A stretch of 64,000 nucleotides of DNA from Deltaproteobacteria bacterium (GCA_016218725.1 JACRDB010000128.1:1-64000); one strand, 5' to 3'. Positions 36,345-45,783 are shown, counted from the first letter of the stretch. Made by a program: numbers and translations. The notes: generated by a model not told the origin, from the sequence alone.

Positions 36345-37820
36345 TCAAGCGCCACACGCCGGCGAGAGCGCCCGGGCGAGGCGCCTCACGGCCTCCCGGA
36401 GCCTCGCCTCGGGCAGCGCCGCGAAGCCCAGCCGGAGCGCGTCCGGCGCGCGGCCCTCGAAGACGAAGCGCCGGCCCGTGTGCACCAGAACTCCCAGGGC
36501 TCGCGCCCGCTCGGCCCAGCGCTCGACGTTCACCGAGGGGTCCACCGGGGCCCACAGGGCCAGACCCCCGGCGGGGGCCTCCACCCGGAGGACCCCCCCG
36601 AGGTCGCCGGTGAGCGCCTCCACGAAGGCGTCCCGGCGGGCGTGGTACACCTTCCTGGCGCGGCGCGCGTGGCGCTCGAGCTCGCCGTCCTCCAACAGCT
36701 CCGCGAGGGCCAGCTCCAGCACCTGGTCGCCTTGGCGGTCGACCGCTCGGCGCGCGCGCGCCAGCCGCGCGATCAGGGGCTCCGGCGCCACCACAAAGCC
36801 CGCGCGCAGCCCCGGCGCCAGGAGCTTCGAGAGCGTGCCTACATACACCACCACGCCGTGGGCGTCCGCGCTCGCCAGGGGGAGCACGGGCCGGGCACCA
36901 TAATGGAACTCGTGGTCGTAATCGTCCTCGAGGACCGCCACCCGGTGCGCGCGGGCGAAGGCCAGGAGCTCCATCCGGCGCGGGGCCGAGAGCGTCACCG
37001 TGGTGGGATACTGGTGGTGAGGGGTCACGTACACCGCGCGCAGGCTCCCGCGCCGCAGGAGCCCCGGGAGCAGGTCCGTGCGCAGCCCATGGTGATCCAC
37101 GGCCACGGGCACCACCGTGGCCCCATGGGCCTCGAAGGCCTCCCACGCAGGGCGGTAGCCCAGGTGCTCCACCGCCACGAGGTCCCCGGGGCCCAACAGC
37201 GTGCGCGCCACGAGGTCCAGGCCCCCCTGGCTCCCGCGGGTGATCATGACGTGCTCGGGGCCGGCGCTCAGGCCGCGGCGGGACGACACCCAGCGCGCCA
37301 GCGCCTCGCGCAAGGCGAGCGTCCCCTGCGGATCGCCGTAGGAGAGCGCCTGGGCGCCGTGGTCCCGCAGCGCACGGCGCAGGGCGCGGGAGAGCGCCTC
37401 CCGGGGCACCAGGCCCACGTCCACGTGGCCCGCCAGGAGCGCCAGGGCGCCGCGAGGCAGGGCCTCGTCGGGCCCAGGCGGCGCCAGGGGCCCGAGATCG
37501 TAGCCCGCGCGCTCGGCGACGCCCGCGGGGGGCGCCGCCCGAAGCCTCCGGTGGCGCCGCAGCGGGAGGTCCTCGGCCACGAAGGTGCCCCGGGCCGGGT
37601 GCGTCTGGAGCCAGCCCTCGGCGTGGAGCTCCCTCCACGCGGACAGCACGGTGTTGCGGTGGAGCCCGAGGCTCGCCGCGAGGGTGCGGCTCCCGGGAAG
37701 CGGGTCCCCGGGGCGCAGGCGCCCGGCGCGGATGGCGTCCATCAGGCCCCGGGCCACCTGGAGGAACAAGGGCTCCGGGAGCGTGGGATCCACCCCGAGG
37801 GCAAGCTCCGTCGCGCGCAA
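36345..37820 (-). CDS. MocR/PdxR-family transcriptional regulator
   Basis: 491 residues from a TTG at 37820 (GTG 37793 is an alternative). The N-terminal winged helix is of GntR type (PLFLQVARGLMDAIRAGRLRPGDPLPGSRTLAASLGLHRNTVLSAW). The C-terminal fold-type I aminotransferase domain has the PLP Lys in YVGTLSKLLAPGLRAG and ITRGSQGGLDL. MocR proteins bind PLP or amine ligands and direct-plus-inverted repeat operators. A matching operator (40096-40142) lies upstream of the DUF3160 gene, whose stop is 7 bp before this start, so the regulator probably controls its own operon and the divergent gene. Confidence 0.9.
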   Translation of the reverse strand: MRATELALGVDPTLPEPLFLQVARGLMDAIRAGRLRPGDPLPGSRTLAASLGLHRNTVLSAWRELHAEGWLQTHPARGTFVAEDLPLRRHRRLRAAPPAGVAERAGYDLGPLAPPGPDEALPRGALALLAGHVDVGLVPREALSRALRRALRDHGAQALSYGDPQGTLALREALARWVSSRRGLSAGPEHVMITRGSQGGLDLVARTLLGPGDLVAVEHLGYRPAWEAFEAHGATVVPVAVDHHGLRTDLLPGLLRRGSLRAVYVTPHHQYPTTVTLSAPRRMELLAFARAHRVAVLEDDYDHEFHYGARPVLPLASADAHGVVVYVGTLSKLLAPGLRAGFVVAPEPLIARLARARRAVDRQGDQVLELALAELLEDGELERHARRARKVYHARRDAFVEALTGDLGGVLRVEAPAGGLALWAPVDPSVNVERWAERARALGVLVHTGRRFVFEGRAPDALRLGFAALPEARLREAVRRLARALSPACGA

Positions 37821-37827
37821 CGGGCCC

Positions 37828-40053
37828 TCAGGGCGCCAGCGCGGGGGCGAGCCACGAGGGGCTCCGGGCCTGGCCCAGCTCCTCTCGCCAGCGCTCGTCC
37901 GTCAGGCGCTGGAAGTTCTGCGTGGTGCGCTCCAGGTACGTGGACGCGAGGCCGAAGTACACGCCCTGGTGGCCCTCGGGGCCGGCCACCACGACCAGCA
38001 GCCGCGGGTCGCCGGTGCCCACGTGGAGCACGCGCCCCACGGGCGTCCCGTTCTCGTCCGCGGGCTGGGTGTGCACGTCGGCCACCATGGCGCGGCGGTC
38101 CCCGAGCTCCAGCCTGGGCTCGAAGAGCTCGTAGTACCAACCACCTACGACGTTGGTCACGGTCGCGCAGACGACGTTCTCCTCGTGCACCACGATTGCC
38201 TGATTCACCCAGGCGAGCTGCTCCGCGGTGAGGTCCTGGCCGGTGCGCTCCCGGGCCGCGATGGCCCCGAGCTGCCGGGTGGCGGCCTCGGCCCCGGTGG
38301 CCCAGCGCGCCCAGCGCTGGCGGCGCGCCGCGGTGGTCCAGGGCGCCCTCGCGATCACCTCCCCGGCGCGCGCGCTCCAGCGCTGGAGGGCCTCCCAGTG
38401 GGCCGGGTAGGGGTCCACCCAGGCCGCGGGGTAGGAGCACCCCGGCACCGCCGAGTAGGACTGGGCGACGTAGAGCACCGTGTCGTGCCGCAGCTCGCTC
38501 CAGGCGGCGAGCTGCGTGGCCAGGAGGCGCGTGCCCCAGGCCTCGGTGGTCATCGCGGGCGACAGCACGCCCCCGCCCGCGGAGGTCTCCCGGGGAGAGA
38601 GCACCCGGAGCGCCGTGAGCCACCGGGCGTAGAGGCTCCCGTCCCAGTACGCCGCCTCGTGGGCGTCGACCAGTGCCCGCTGGGTCTCCAGCTCCGTGGC
38701 GTAGTCGAAGCGCCCGAGCTCCGGCGCGAGGAGCGTCAGGGCCTGGTCATTGCCCAGGGCCCCGAAGGCCGCGTCCAGCGCGTCGGGCATCATCCGCAGT
38801 ACGGGCACGCGGTCATAGGACACGTTGGAGAGCACCCTCGCGTCGGGGGTATACCGCTGGGGCACCAGGGAGAACGCCACGGGCTGTGGCAGCGGCCCCT
38901 CCAGCCAGTCCGGGTGCACCAGGATGGACGTGGCCACCCTGGGGCGCTCGCCCCGGAGGGCGTCCAGAAGGGCCAGCACGGCCTCGTCGCTCATGCCCGG
39001 CTGCACCCTCCGGGAGAGCTGGTCCAGGTCCCGGAAGGTGAGCGCCTCGGGCTCCCCCACCAGGGCGCCCAGGAGGTCCTCGACGGTCTCGAAGCCCTGG
39101 CGGGTGTCGGCGTCGGCGAGCGCGTGGAGCGCAAGGGCCAGCCGGACCTGCCGGGGGCGCAGGACCCTGCGCCCGTCGGCGACGTCCACGAGCCTCAAGC
39201 CCTCGCGCCCGAGCCACATGACCGCGCGGAAGTAGCGCTGCCGGGCGGCATTGGCGGTGTAGTGCCCGCGCGGGGTCATCTGGGAGAAGTCCACCTCCCG
39301 CGCCGCGCCGTAGAGCTCCACGGAGGCGGCGCCCTCGGCGGTCTGGGCGCGGCCGACCAGCAACCGCACGGCGGCCTCCGAGGCCCCCGCCACGGGCGCC
39401 TGGAGCGAGCCCTCCAGGAGCGAGAGAGGCACCGCCAGGAAGGCGTCCACGTCCTGGCGGGTCTCCGGGGCGAGGCTGCTGTCCCGCTGGAGGTTCCTCC
39501 TGAGGCCCGCGAGGCTCCGGCGCAGCATCGCCGCCAGGGCGTCCTCTTCGAGCTCGGCCAGGAGGTTGTCAAAGCCCAGGTGCAGCGCGTTGAGCACCGC
39601 GTCCGCGGACACATACACCGGGTGGTCTGCCTGGTAGAGCCGGAAGTACCCCGTGAGAAAATTGGGGAAGCCCTCCCTGGTCGCGAGGACAAAGCCCTGG
39701 GACGCGAGCCTCTGGCGCTCCGGGGCCGAGAGCGCGAAGGGCCCGTCGCTCACCTTCTGGTGGTTCTCCAGGGCGTCCAGGGTCACCGCCCGGGGCTGCG
39801 AGAAGCGCGCAGGGTGCTGCGCCAGGAGCGCCTCCGGGGTCAGGCGCCCCCCCGCGGGCAGCCGCGCCCGGAGGGCCTCCCGCCCGAGGCGCGAGGGCGG
39901 AGGCGCGTACGCCCCGGTGGCGGGAGGCACCCTCACCAAAACGCCGCCCCCGGAGCCATGGGAGTCCCGAGAGCCGCGTGGACCGGGCCCCGAGCGGGTG
40001 CAGGAGGCCAGCAGGCAAAGCCCAAGGAGGGCGCCGGGACGGTGTCTCTTCAT
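37828..40053 (-). CDS. DUF3160-family lipoprotein
   Basis: 741 residues from the ATG at 40053, which opens a lipoprotein signal GLCLLASC (Cys 18). The mature protein is DUF3160-like: NFLTGYFRLYQADHPVYVSADAVLNALHLGFDNLLAELEE, later SWSELRHDTVLYVAQSY, VDPYPAHWEAL and a closing TGDPRLLVVVAGPEGHQGVYFG. This family is large, mostly alpha-helical and uncharacterised, usually exported. It is divergent from the flavin/GNAT fusion gene across the MocR operator and is followed closely by the mocR-like gene. No function can be assigned. Confidence 0.78.
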   Translation of the reverse strand: MKRHRPGALLGLCLLASCTRSGPGPRGSRDSHGSGGGVLVRVPPATGAYAPPPSRLGREALRARLPAGGRLTPEALLAQHPARFSQPRAVTLDALENHQKVSDGPFALSAPERQRLASQGFVLATREGFPNFLTGYFRLYQADHPVYVSADAVLNALHLGFDNLLAELEEDALAAMLRRSLAGLRRNLQRDSSLAPETRQDVDAFLAVPLSLLEGSLQAPVAGASEAAVRLLVGRAQTAEGAASVELYGAAREVDFSQMTPRGHYTANAARQRYFRAVMWLGREGLRLVDVADGRRVLRPRQVRLALALHALADADTRQGFETVEDLLGALVGEPEALTFRDLDQLSRRVQPGMSDEAVLALLDALRGERPRVATSILVHPDWLEGPLPQPVAFSLVPQRYTPDARVLSNVSYDRVPVLRMMPDALDAAFGALGNDQALTLLAPELGRFDYATELETQRALVDAHEAAYWDGSLYARWLTALRVLSPRETSAGGGVLSPAMTTEAWGTRLLATQLAAWSELRHDTVLYVAQSYSAVPGCSYPAAWVDPYPAHWEALQRWSARAGEVIARAPWTTAARRQRWARWATGAEAATRQLGAIAARERTGQDLTAEQLAWVNQAIVVHEENVVCATVTNVVGGWYYELFEPRLELGDRRAMVADVHTQPADENGTPVGRVLHVGTGDPRLLVVVAGPEGHQGVYFGLASTYLERTTQNFQRLTDERWREELGQARSPSWLAPALAP

Positions 40054-40095
40054 CACCCGCAGGGTGACCCCGGGCACCCTCCGGCGCAAGCGCAA

Positions 40096-40142
40096 ACTGG
40101 TCTGTTGGAAATCTCAAGACTGGTACTTTTAGAGGTACCAGT
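40096..40142. promoter_or_regulatory. MocR-type operator: direct repeat plus perfect inverted repeat
   Basis: ACTGGTCT (40096-40103) and ACTGGTAC (40119-40126) form a direct repeat with a 23-bp period. ACTGGTAC and GTACCAGT (40135-40142) form a perfect inverted repeat with an 8-bp AT-rich spacer. Three half-sites in this arrangement are typical for MocR/PdxR regulators. It lies between the divergent genes starting at 40053 and 40166. Confidence 0.75.
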
Positions 40143-40165
40143 ACGGGGCCACGCTGACCCCCACG

Positions 40166-41239
40166 ATGCGCAAGGAAATCTACCGGATGCCTGAGGCCGA
40201 GGCCCTGGCGCTCCTGGCGAGGGCGCCCGCCGTGCACCTCGCGGGGGTGACCGAAGACGGGCGCCCCGTGCTGCGCTCGCTCCACGGGGTGCTGGTGGAC
40301 GGGGCGGTGGCCTTCCACGGCGCCCCGGCGGGGGAGAAGCTGGACATCGTCGGGCGCCCGGCGGTGGTCTCCTACGAGGAGGTGCTCTGCGAGGTGCCGA
40401 GCTACTTCATCGACCCGGTGAGGGCCTGCCCGGCCACCACGTACTACCGCTCGGTGCAGGTGCACGGGACCGTGGAGAGGGTGAAGGACCCCGCGGCCAG
40501 GGCCCGCGTCCTGGCGGCGCTCATGGCGCGCTTCCAGCCCGAGGGGGGCCACGTCCCGATCACCGCGGAGGAGCCGCTGTACCGCAAGGCGCTGGAGGGG
40601 CTCCTGGTGGCGCGGGTCCCGCTGGAGCGCGTAGACGGCAAGCTCAAGCTCGGCCAGAACCGCGGCCCCGAGGAGCTCACGCGGGTGGTCCGGGGCCTCT
40701 GGGAGAGGGGCGCTCCGGGAGACGTCGCGGCCCTGGAGGCCGTGCTGGCGGTGAACCCCGCGGTGCCGAGGCCGGGCCTCTTTCTGGGGCCAGACGGGAC
40801 CCGTCTCCTGCCCGCGCCGTCGGAGGCGCACCTCGGCCCGGCGCTGGCGCTCCTCAAGGACGCGTACTGGAACCAGGGCGTGCCCGAGGCGGTGCTCCGT
40901 CGGGCCCACCTGCACAGCGACGCGTGGGTCGTGGCCGTCGACGAGTCGGGGACCCTGGTGGCCACGGCGAGGGCCGTCTCCGACCGGGCCAAGGTGGCCT
41001 GGTTGTACGACGTCATGGTGCACCCCTCCTGGCGAGGGCGCGCCCTCGGCGAGGCCGTGATGAAGCTCCTCCTCGACCACCCCGCGGTGCGCGGGGTGAC
41101 CACCGTGAGGCTCCAGACCGTGGACGCCGTGGGCTTCTACGAGCGCCTCGGGTTCCGTCCGGGCAATGGCCCGAAGAGGCCCTGGACCCGCGTGGACATG
41201 ACCCTCTCCCGGGCGGAAGCAATCACGCCAACATGTTGA
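40166..41239 (+). CDS. Flavin split-barrel (PPOX/NimA-like) domain fused to GNAT acetyltransferase
   Basis: 357 residues. Residues 1-185 are a pyridoxamine-5'-phosphate-oxidase-like FMN-binding split barrel of the NimA subgroup (HLAGVTEDGRPVLRSLHGVL, AFHGAPAGEKLDIVG, YYRSVQVHGTVERV, LVARVPLERVDGKLKLGQNR). Residues 215-350 are a GNAT domain (VAWLYDVMVHPSWRGRALGEAVMKLLL, VGFYERLGFRPGN). The combination suggests a detoxifying or amine-modifying enzyme. The MocR operator immediately upstream implies control by the neighbouring PLP-dependent regulator. Reaction unknown. Confidence 0.85.
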   Translation: MRKEIYRMPEAEALALLARAPAVHLAGVTEDGRPVLRSLHGVLVDGAVAFHGAPAGEKLDIVGRPAVVSYEEVLCEVPSYFIDPVRACPATTYYRSVQVHGTVERVKDPAARARVLAALMARFQPEGGHVPITAEEPLYRKALEGLLVARVPLERVDGKLKLGQNRGPEELTRVVRGLWERGAPGDVAALEAVLAVNPAVPRPGLFLGPDGTRLLPAPSEAHLGPALALLKDAYWNQGVPEAVLRRAHLHSDAWVVAVDESGTLVATARAVSDRAKVAWLYDVMVHPSWRGRALGEAVMKLLLDHPAVRGVTTVRLQTVDAVGFYERLGFRPGNGPKRPWTRVDMTLSRAEAITPTC

Positions 41240-41306
41240 ATTCATTGATATTTTTCTCATCGCGGGCGCGCCCCCCGGAAGGCGGGTAGAATCTCCCCTC
41301 CAACCA

Positions 41307-44300
41307 ATGGAAGCCACGCAGGAACAGGTCACCCAGGGTTCGCTACGAACGCGCGATGGGCGGGCGCTGCCGCTCCTTCACACGGTGGTCGAGGCCTCGG
41401 TCTCGGGACCCGTCGCGGACGTGGTGGTGCGCCAGCGCTTCCGGAACGACGGGACCGAGCCCATCGAGGCGGTGTACCTCTTCCCCCTGCCGCACGAGGC
41501 GTCGGTGTACCGCATGCTCTTCCGGCTGGAGGACCGGGAGGTGGTGGGGGTGGTGAAGGAGAAGGCCGAGGCGCGGAGGGCCTACCAGGAAGCGCTCTCG
41601 CAGGGCCGGGCGGCGACGCTCCTGGAGGAGGACCGGCCGAGCCTCTTCACGCTGTCGGTGGCCAACGTGGCGCCGGGCGTGGAGCTGGAGGTGGAGCTCG
41701 CCTACCAGGAGGTGCTCTCCTACGACGACGGGCTGTGGCGTCTGGTGTTCCCGATGGTGGCGCCGGAGCGCTACCGGGACGGGCCCGCGCCGGCCCCCGG
41801 GGCGGCGCTGCCTCCGCCACGATTGCCCAGCGGCGAGCGCGGGGCGGACGTCTCCCTCGCGGTCACCGTGACCCACGAGGAGCCCCTGGAGGCCCTGCGG
41901 AGCCCGTCCCACAAGGTGCACGTTGACACCGCGGAGGCGGGCCGGTCGGTGGTGCGCCTGGACACCGCGGGGGCCGTGGCCAACAGGGATTTCGTGCTCT
42001 CGTGGCGCGCGGGGGCGGCGGGGGTCCGGCCGCTCCTGAGGGTGGAGCGCAAGGCGGGCAAGAGCGGGCACTTCCTCCTGGTGGTGACCCCGAGCGCGCC
42101 AAGGGACTCGACCGAGCGCAGCGGCGGCCGCGATGAGCTCAAGGCGCTCAAGTGCGGCAACTGCGGGGGCGTGGTGTCGGACCTGTCGCAGCTCAAGGAC
42201 ATCCCGGGCCTCGGGCCCGTGGTGCCCTGCGGCTTCTGCGGCGCGGTGCTGACGCCAGGGACCGAGGCCCACACGCGCGCCACGCGCCCCAGGGACGTGC
42301 TCATCCTGGTGGACCGGTCGGCGTCCATGAGGGGCTCCCTCGGCACCTGCGCCCTCGCCGTGGATACGGTGCTGCGCGCGCTGGACCCGGCGGACGCGGT
42401 GCAGCTCCTGGCCTTTGACCATGACCGCGTGGGCTTTGACCGCGACGGCGCCCGCTGGGTGGGGCTCTCGCCGGAGCTCTTCGCCGAGGCGGGGCGCCTC
42501 CTGGCGGGGCTCACGCCGCGCGGGGGCACCGAGCTCGAAGAGGCCCTGGAGCAGGTCTCGAGCTTCCCCGCGCGCGAGGGGCGCACGCGCTCCGTGGTGC
42601 TCCTGACGGACGCCGCCGTGGGCAACGAGGGGCGGCTCCTGCGGAGGCTCCCGGAGCTCCTGGGAGGGAGCACGCGGCTCTTCGTCCTGGGCGTGGGACC
42701 CGTGGTGGACCGCAGGCTCGTGGGGAGGCTCGCCCAGGCGGCCTCGGGGACCAGCGACGTCCTGGTGCCGGGCGAGGACCCGGCCCCCACGCTGGCGCGC
42801 TTCGCCCGGAGGGTGCGCGAGGGGGGCCCCGTGCTCCTCGGCCTCAAGCTCTGGTGGGAAGGCAGCGGCATGGCGGACGTGTATCCGCAGCCGCTGCCGG
42901 ACCTCTACGGGGGAGAGCCCGCCAGGCTCCTCGGGCGCTTCGAGGGTGTCGGCCCTACACGGCTCGTGCTCACGGGCTCCACGGCGAGCGGCAAACCCTT
43001 CCGGCAGGAGCTTCCCGTGGAGCTCCCGGCCCGGAGCGCGCAGTGCCCGGGCCTCGGGCGCCTGTGGGCTCGGCGCCGCGTGGAGCACCTCGCGGAGGCG
43101 AGCGCGACGGACGCCTCCCGCGCTGCGTCCTTGAGGGCCGAGGGGCTGGCGCTGTCCCTGGAGCACTCGATCGTGGGGCCCTTCACGTCCCTCGTGGCCG
43201 AGGACCGGGTGGTGGCGGTCAAGCCCCGGAAAGTACGGAAGGCCAGGCTCTGGGTGGAGAAGGGCCCGGACCGCGGGCGCATGCTCACCATCGATCAGCC
43301 GAGGGTCACCGTCGGGAGGATCAGCGAGGCGGACCTCGTCCTGCGCGATGGGGGCGTGAGCCGAATGCACTTCGAGCTCCACATCGACGGTGACACCTGG
43401 CGCCTGCGGGACATCGCCTCCACCAATGGCACGGACGTGAATGGCACCGTCGTGCGGGACGCGGTGCTCGCTCCCGGCGCCAGGCTCACCATCGCGGAGA
43501 CGGTCCTGCGCTTCGAGACCTCCCAGGGCGACGACGCCGACGCCTTCTTCGAGTACCTCCCGACGCGCAGGGTGGACGTCCCCATGCGCGCCCCGGCCGC
43601 GCCTGCGGAGGCCGCCTCGCCCGGGGCGCCCCCACCCTACGGCGGCGCCCCGGGGAGCTTCGCCGAGGCCGAACGCGGCGCGTCCTTCGAGGACGACCTC
43701 GACGCCCTCGACGAGGAGTGCGGCGAGCCCGACGGCGCCGTGGCCACCATGTTTAGAGGCCCTCCCGGCGACGGCAGGGCCGCGGCGAGCCCGGCGCCGT
43801 CGGTGGCAGGCTTCGCGGCGCCTCGCGGACCGGTGATGCCTGCGCCCATGGCCATGCCCGCAGCGTCCATGGCCAGGCCCATGGCGCCGCCGTCCTTCGG
43901 CGCCCCGCCGTCGATGCCCACGCCCTTCGCGCCGCCGAGCGCGATGTCCGGTGCCATGCCCGGGGGACCTCCGTCGGCGGGTGGCGCTCCTCCCGCTCCG
44001 AGGTCCACGGGGCTCCTCGGACGCCTCGCGGGGATGATCCCCTCGGGGGTCCTCGGCGGCGCTCCTCCGCCGGCACCCGCTCCGCCGCCCGCGCGAGCGC
44101 CCATGCCCGCAGGTCCGCTGCCTCCGCTTCCTGCGGCGCCCGTTCCCCCAAAGGGATACTTCACCGGCGCGCCGCCTGGGGCGGGTGGAGCGCCTCCCGC
44201 CCGCCCGGAGCCTCCGAAGATGGAGCGCGCCCGCGAGGAGTCCGCTCGGGTGCACAGCGCGCGCCCGGACTTCACCGCGGTCCCGGCGGCGCCCTCTCCC

Positions 44301-45287
44301 GTGGCCCACGGCGCACGCAGCCAGGGAGCGGCCTTCGGGATCCCACAGTCGCCCATCGAGGCCCCGGGCTCCGAGCCCTACCCCGAGCAGGAGCTCCAAT
44401 GGCTCCAGGGACGCCTCCGGGGCGAGCTCGACCTGGTCTTCCTGGTGGATGCGACAGGTAGTATGGGGACCTACATCGAGGAGGTCCGACGGAGGTTGCT
44501 GGAGCTGGTGGACGCGCTGCGGGCGTCGCCGTTGTGCCGGAGGCTTCGGCTGGGGCTGGTGACGTACCGCGACCACCCTCCGCAGGACGCGAGCTACGCG
44601 AGCTTCGTGGTGCCGCTGTCCGAGGACCTGACGAAGCTACGGAGCGAGGTTCAGCAGCTCCAGGCCTCCGGTGGGGGGGACGGTCCCGAGTCGGTGACCG
44701 ATGGGCTCTTTGACCTGGTGAGGCTCGACTGGAGGCCCGGAGCGGTGAAGGCCGTGGTGTGGTTCGGGGACGCGCCTCCGCACGGGGTGGAGCCGACGGG
44801 GGACGCGTTCCCTGGGGGCTGTCCATGCGGTCACCACTGGTACGCCCAGGCCGAGAGCTGCCGGGAGATGGGCATCCCGGTGTACGCGATCGGGTGCCTG
44901 CCGGGGCTCCGGGGCTTCGTGGGCGCCGAGGCGGTGTTCCGCACGGTGGCGCGCACCACGCGGGGGATGTTCCTCCCGCTGCGGGAGGCGGGGCTGCTGG
45001 TGCCCTTGATCGCGGGGGCCGCGGTGAGCGAGCTGGACCGCGAGCGCGTGGACCTCTATGTCGAGGAGCTGGTGCGGGCGCACGGGGCGGCGCTCGCGCA
45101 GACCGACGAGGCCGAGCGGCTTCGCTGGATGACCGAGGCGCTGCGGGCGCAGAATATCCGCCCTCGGGGGATGGCCTTTGACCCCGAGGCGCCGGTGCCC
45201 TCGCCGCTGCGCTTCCGCGAGGCGCGCGTGGAGGACGTGGAGGGCGCGCTGTCGCGGCTCCGCGCGGCCGGGAGGGTGGCGCTGTAG
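41307..45287 (+). CDS. VIT - zinc ribbon - VWA - FHA - Pro-rich - VWA protein
   Basis: 1326 residues. Residues 1-210: VIT domain (RQRFRNDGTEPIEAVYLFPL, EEDRPSLFTLSVANVAPG). About 281-310: CGNCGG ... CGFCGAV zinc ribbon. About 330-510: VWA with MIDAS DRSAS. About 640-735: FHA domain (VGRISEADLVLRD, GVSRMHFELH, STNGTDVNG). About 755-1020: Pro/Ala/Met-rich linker. About 1040-1250: second VWA with DATGS. There is no signal peptide or membrane segment, so it is probably cytoplasmic. FHA reads phospho-Thr, which could link it to Ser/Thr kinases such as the one at 35017. TAGAAT lies 20 nt before the ATG and there is no Shine-Dalgarno. Confidence 0.88.
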   Translation: MEATQEQVTQGSLRTRDGRALPLLHTVVEASVSGPVADVVVRQRFRNDGTEPIEAVYLFPLPHEASVYRMLFRLEDREVVGVVKEKAEARRAYQEALSQGRAATLLEEDRPSLFTLSVANVAPGVELEVELAYQEVLSYDDGLWRLVFPMVAPERYRDGPAPAPGAALPPPRLPSGERGADVSLAVTVTHEEPLEALRSPSHKVHVDTAEAGRSVVRLDTAGAVANRDFVLSWRAGAAGVRPLLRVERKAGKSGHFLLVVTPSAPRDSTERSGGRDELKALKCGNCGGVVSDLSQLKDIPGLGPVVPCGFCGAVLTPGTEAHTRATRPRDVLILVDRSASMRGSLGTCALAVDTVLRALDPADAVQLLAFDHDRVGFDRDGARWVGLSPELFAEAGRLLAGLTPRGGTELEEALEQVSSFPAREGRTRSVVLLTDAAVGNEGRLLRRLPELLGGSTRLFVLGVGPVVDRRLVGRLAQAASGTSDVLVPGEDPAPTLARFARRVREGGPVLLGLKLWWEGSGMADVYPQPLPDLYGGEPARLLGRFEGVGPTRLVLTGSTASGKPFRQELPVELPARSAQCPGLGRLWARRRVEHLAEASATDASRAASLRAEGLALSLEHSIVGPFTSLVAEDRVVAVKPRKVRKARLWVEKGPDRGRMLTIDQPRVTVGRISEADLVLRDGGVSRMHFELHIDGDTWRLRDIASTNGTDVNGTVVRDAVLAPGARLTIAETVLRFETSQGDDADAFFEYLPTRRVDVPMRAPAAPAEAASPGAPPPYGGAPGSFAEAERGASFEDDLDALDEECGEPDGAVATMFRGPPGDGRAAASPAPSVAGFAAPRGPVMPAPMAMPAASMARPMAPPSFGAPPSMPTPFAPPSAMSGAMPGGPPSAGGAPPAPRSTGLLGRLAGMIPSGVLGGAPPPAPAPPPARAPMPAGPLPPLPAAPVPPKGYFTGAPPGAGGAPPARPEPPKMERAREESARVHSARPDFTAVPAAPSPVAHGARSQGAAFGIPQSPIEAPGSEPYPEQELQWLQGRLRGELDLVFLVDATGSMGTYIEEVRRRLLELVDALRASPLCRRLRLGLVTYRDHPPQDASYASFVVPLSEDLTKLRSEVQQLQASGGGDGPESVTDGLFDLVRLDWRPGAVKAVVWFGDAPPHGVEPTGDAFPGGCPCGHHWYAQAESCREMGIPVYAIGCLPGLRGFVGAEAVFRTVARTTRGMFLPLREAGLLVPLIAGAAVSELDRERVDLYVEELVRAHGAALAQTDEAERLRWMTEALRAQNIRPRGMAFDPEAPVPSPLRFREARVEDVEGALSRLRAAGRVAL

Positions 45288-45327
45288 CCTGCGTCGCTGA
45301 CGCGCGTCGGGCGGCGTGAACGGCGCC

Positions 45328-45356
45328 TTGACGGTGGCCCTGGTCGTCTCTAGGGT
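45328..45356 (+). promoter_or_regulatory. Candidate xisHI promoter
   Basis: TTGACG (45328-45333), 17 bp, TAGGGT (45351-45356); ATG at 45367. Again the start codon is about 11 nt after the -10 box. Confidence 0.4.
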
Positions 45357-45366
45357 GTACGTGGCG

Positions 45367-45783
45367 ATGCCTCAGCGCGACCTCGTCCATGGTGTCGTCC
45401 GAGCGGCGCTGGAGCGCGACCAGTGGGTCATCACCCACGACCCGCTGTTGCTCCATGGCGGCTCACACAACCTCTACGTGGATCTCGGGGCGGACCGCGT
45501 CCTCGGCGCCGAACGCGAAGCGCAGAAGATCGCCGTGGAGGTCAAGAGCTTCAGCGGACGCTCCGAGATCACCGAGCTGGAGCGAGCCCTCGGGCAGTAC
45601 GTCTTGTATGAGACGCTGTTGCGCAAGAGCCACCCTGGTCGTGTGCTGCTGCTCGCGGTCCCGGCGTCGGTCTTCGAGTCTCTCCTGTCCTCGGAGCTCG
45701 GGATGACGCTCCGAGAGTCATTCCCACTGCGGCTGCTGGTGTTTGATCCGGTCGCCGGGGAGGTGCGGCGATGGGTGTGGTAG
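45367..45783 (+). CDS. xisH: XisH-like protein, PD-(D/E)XK nuclease fold
   Basis: 138 residues from the ATG at 45367, matching usual XisH length. MPQRDLVHGVVRAALERDQW, LYVDLGADRVLGAEREAQKIAVEVKSF and the later QYVLYETLL are family hallmarks. D43 (or D39), E58 and K60 fit the nuclease-like D...ExK core. XisH was named for cyanobacterial fdxN-element excision control and is otherwise found as a widespread pair with XisI of unclear function. The xisI start lies inside its 3' end. Confidence 0.85.
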   Translation: MPQRDLVHGVVRAALERDQWVITHDPLLLHGGSHNLYVDLGADRVLGAEREAQKIAVEVKSFSGRSEITELERALGQYVLYETLLRKSHPGRVLLLAVPASVFESLLSSELGMTLRESFPLRLLVFDPVAGEVRRWVW

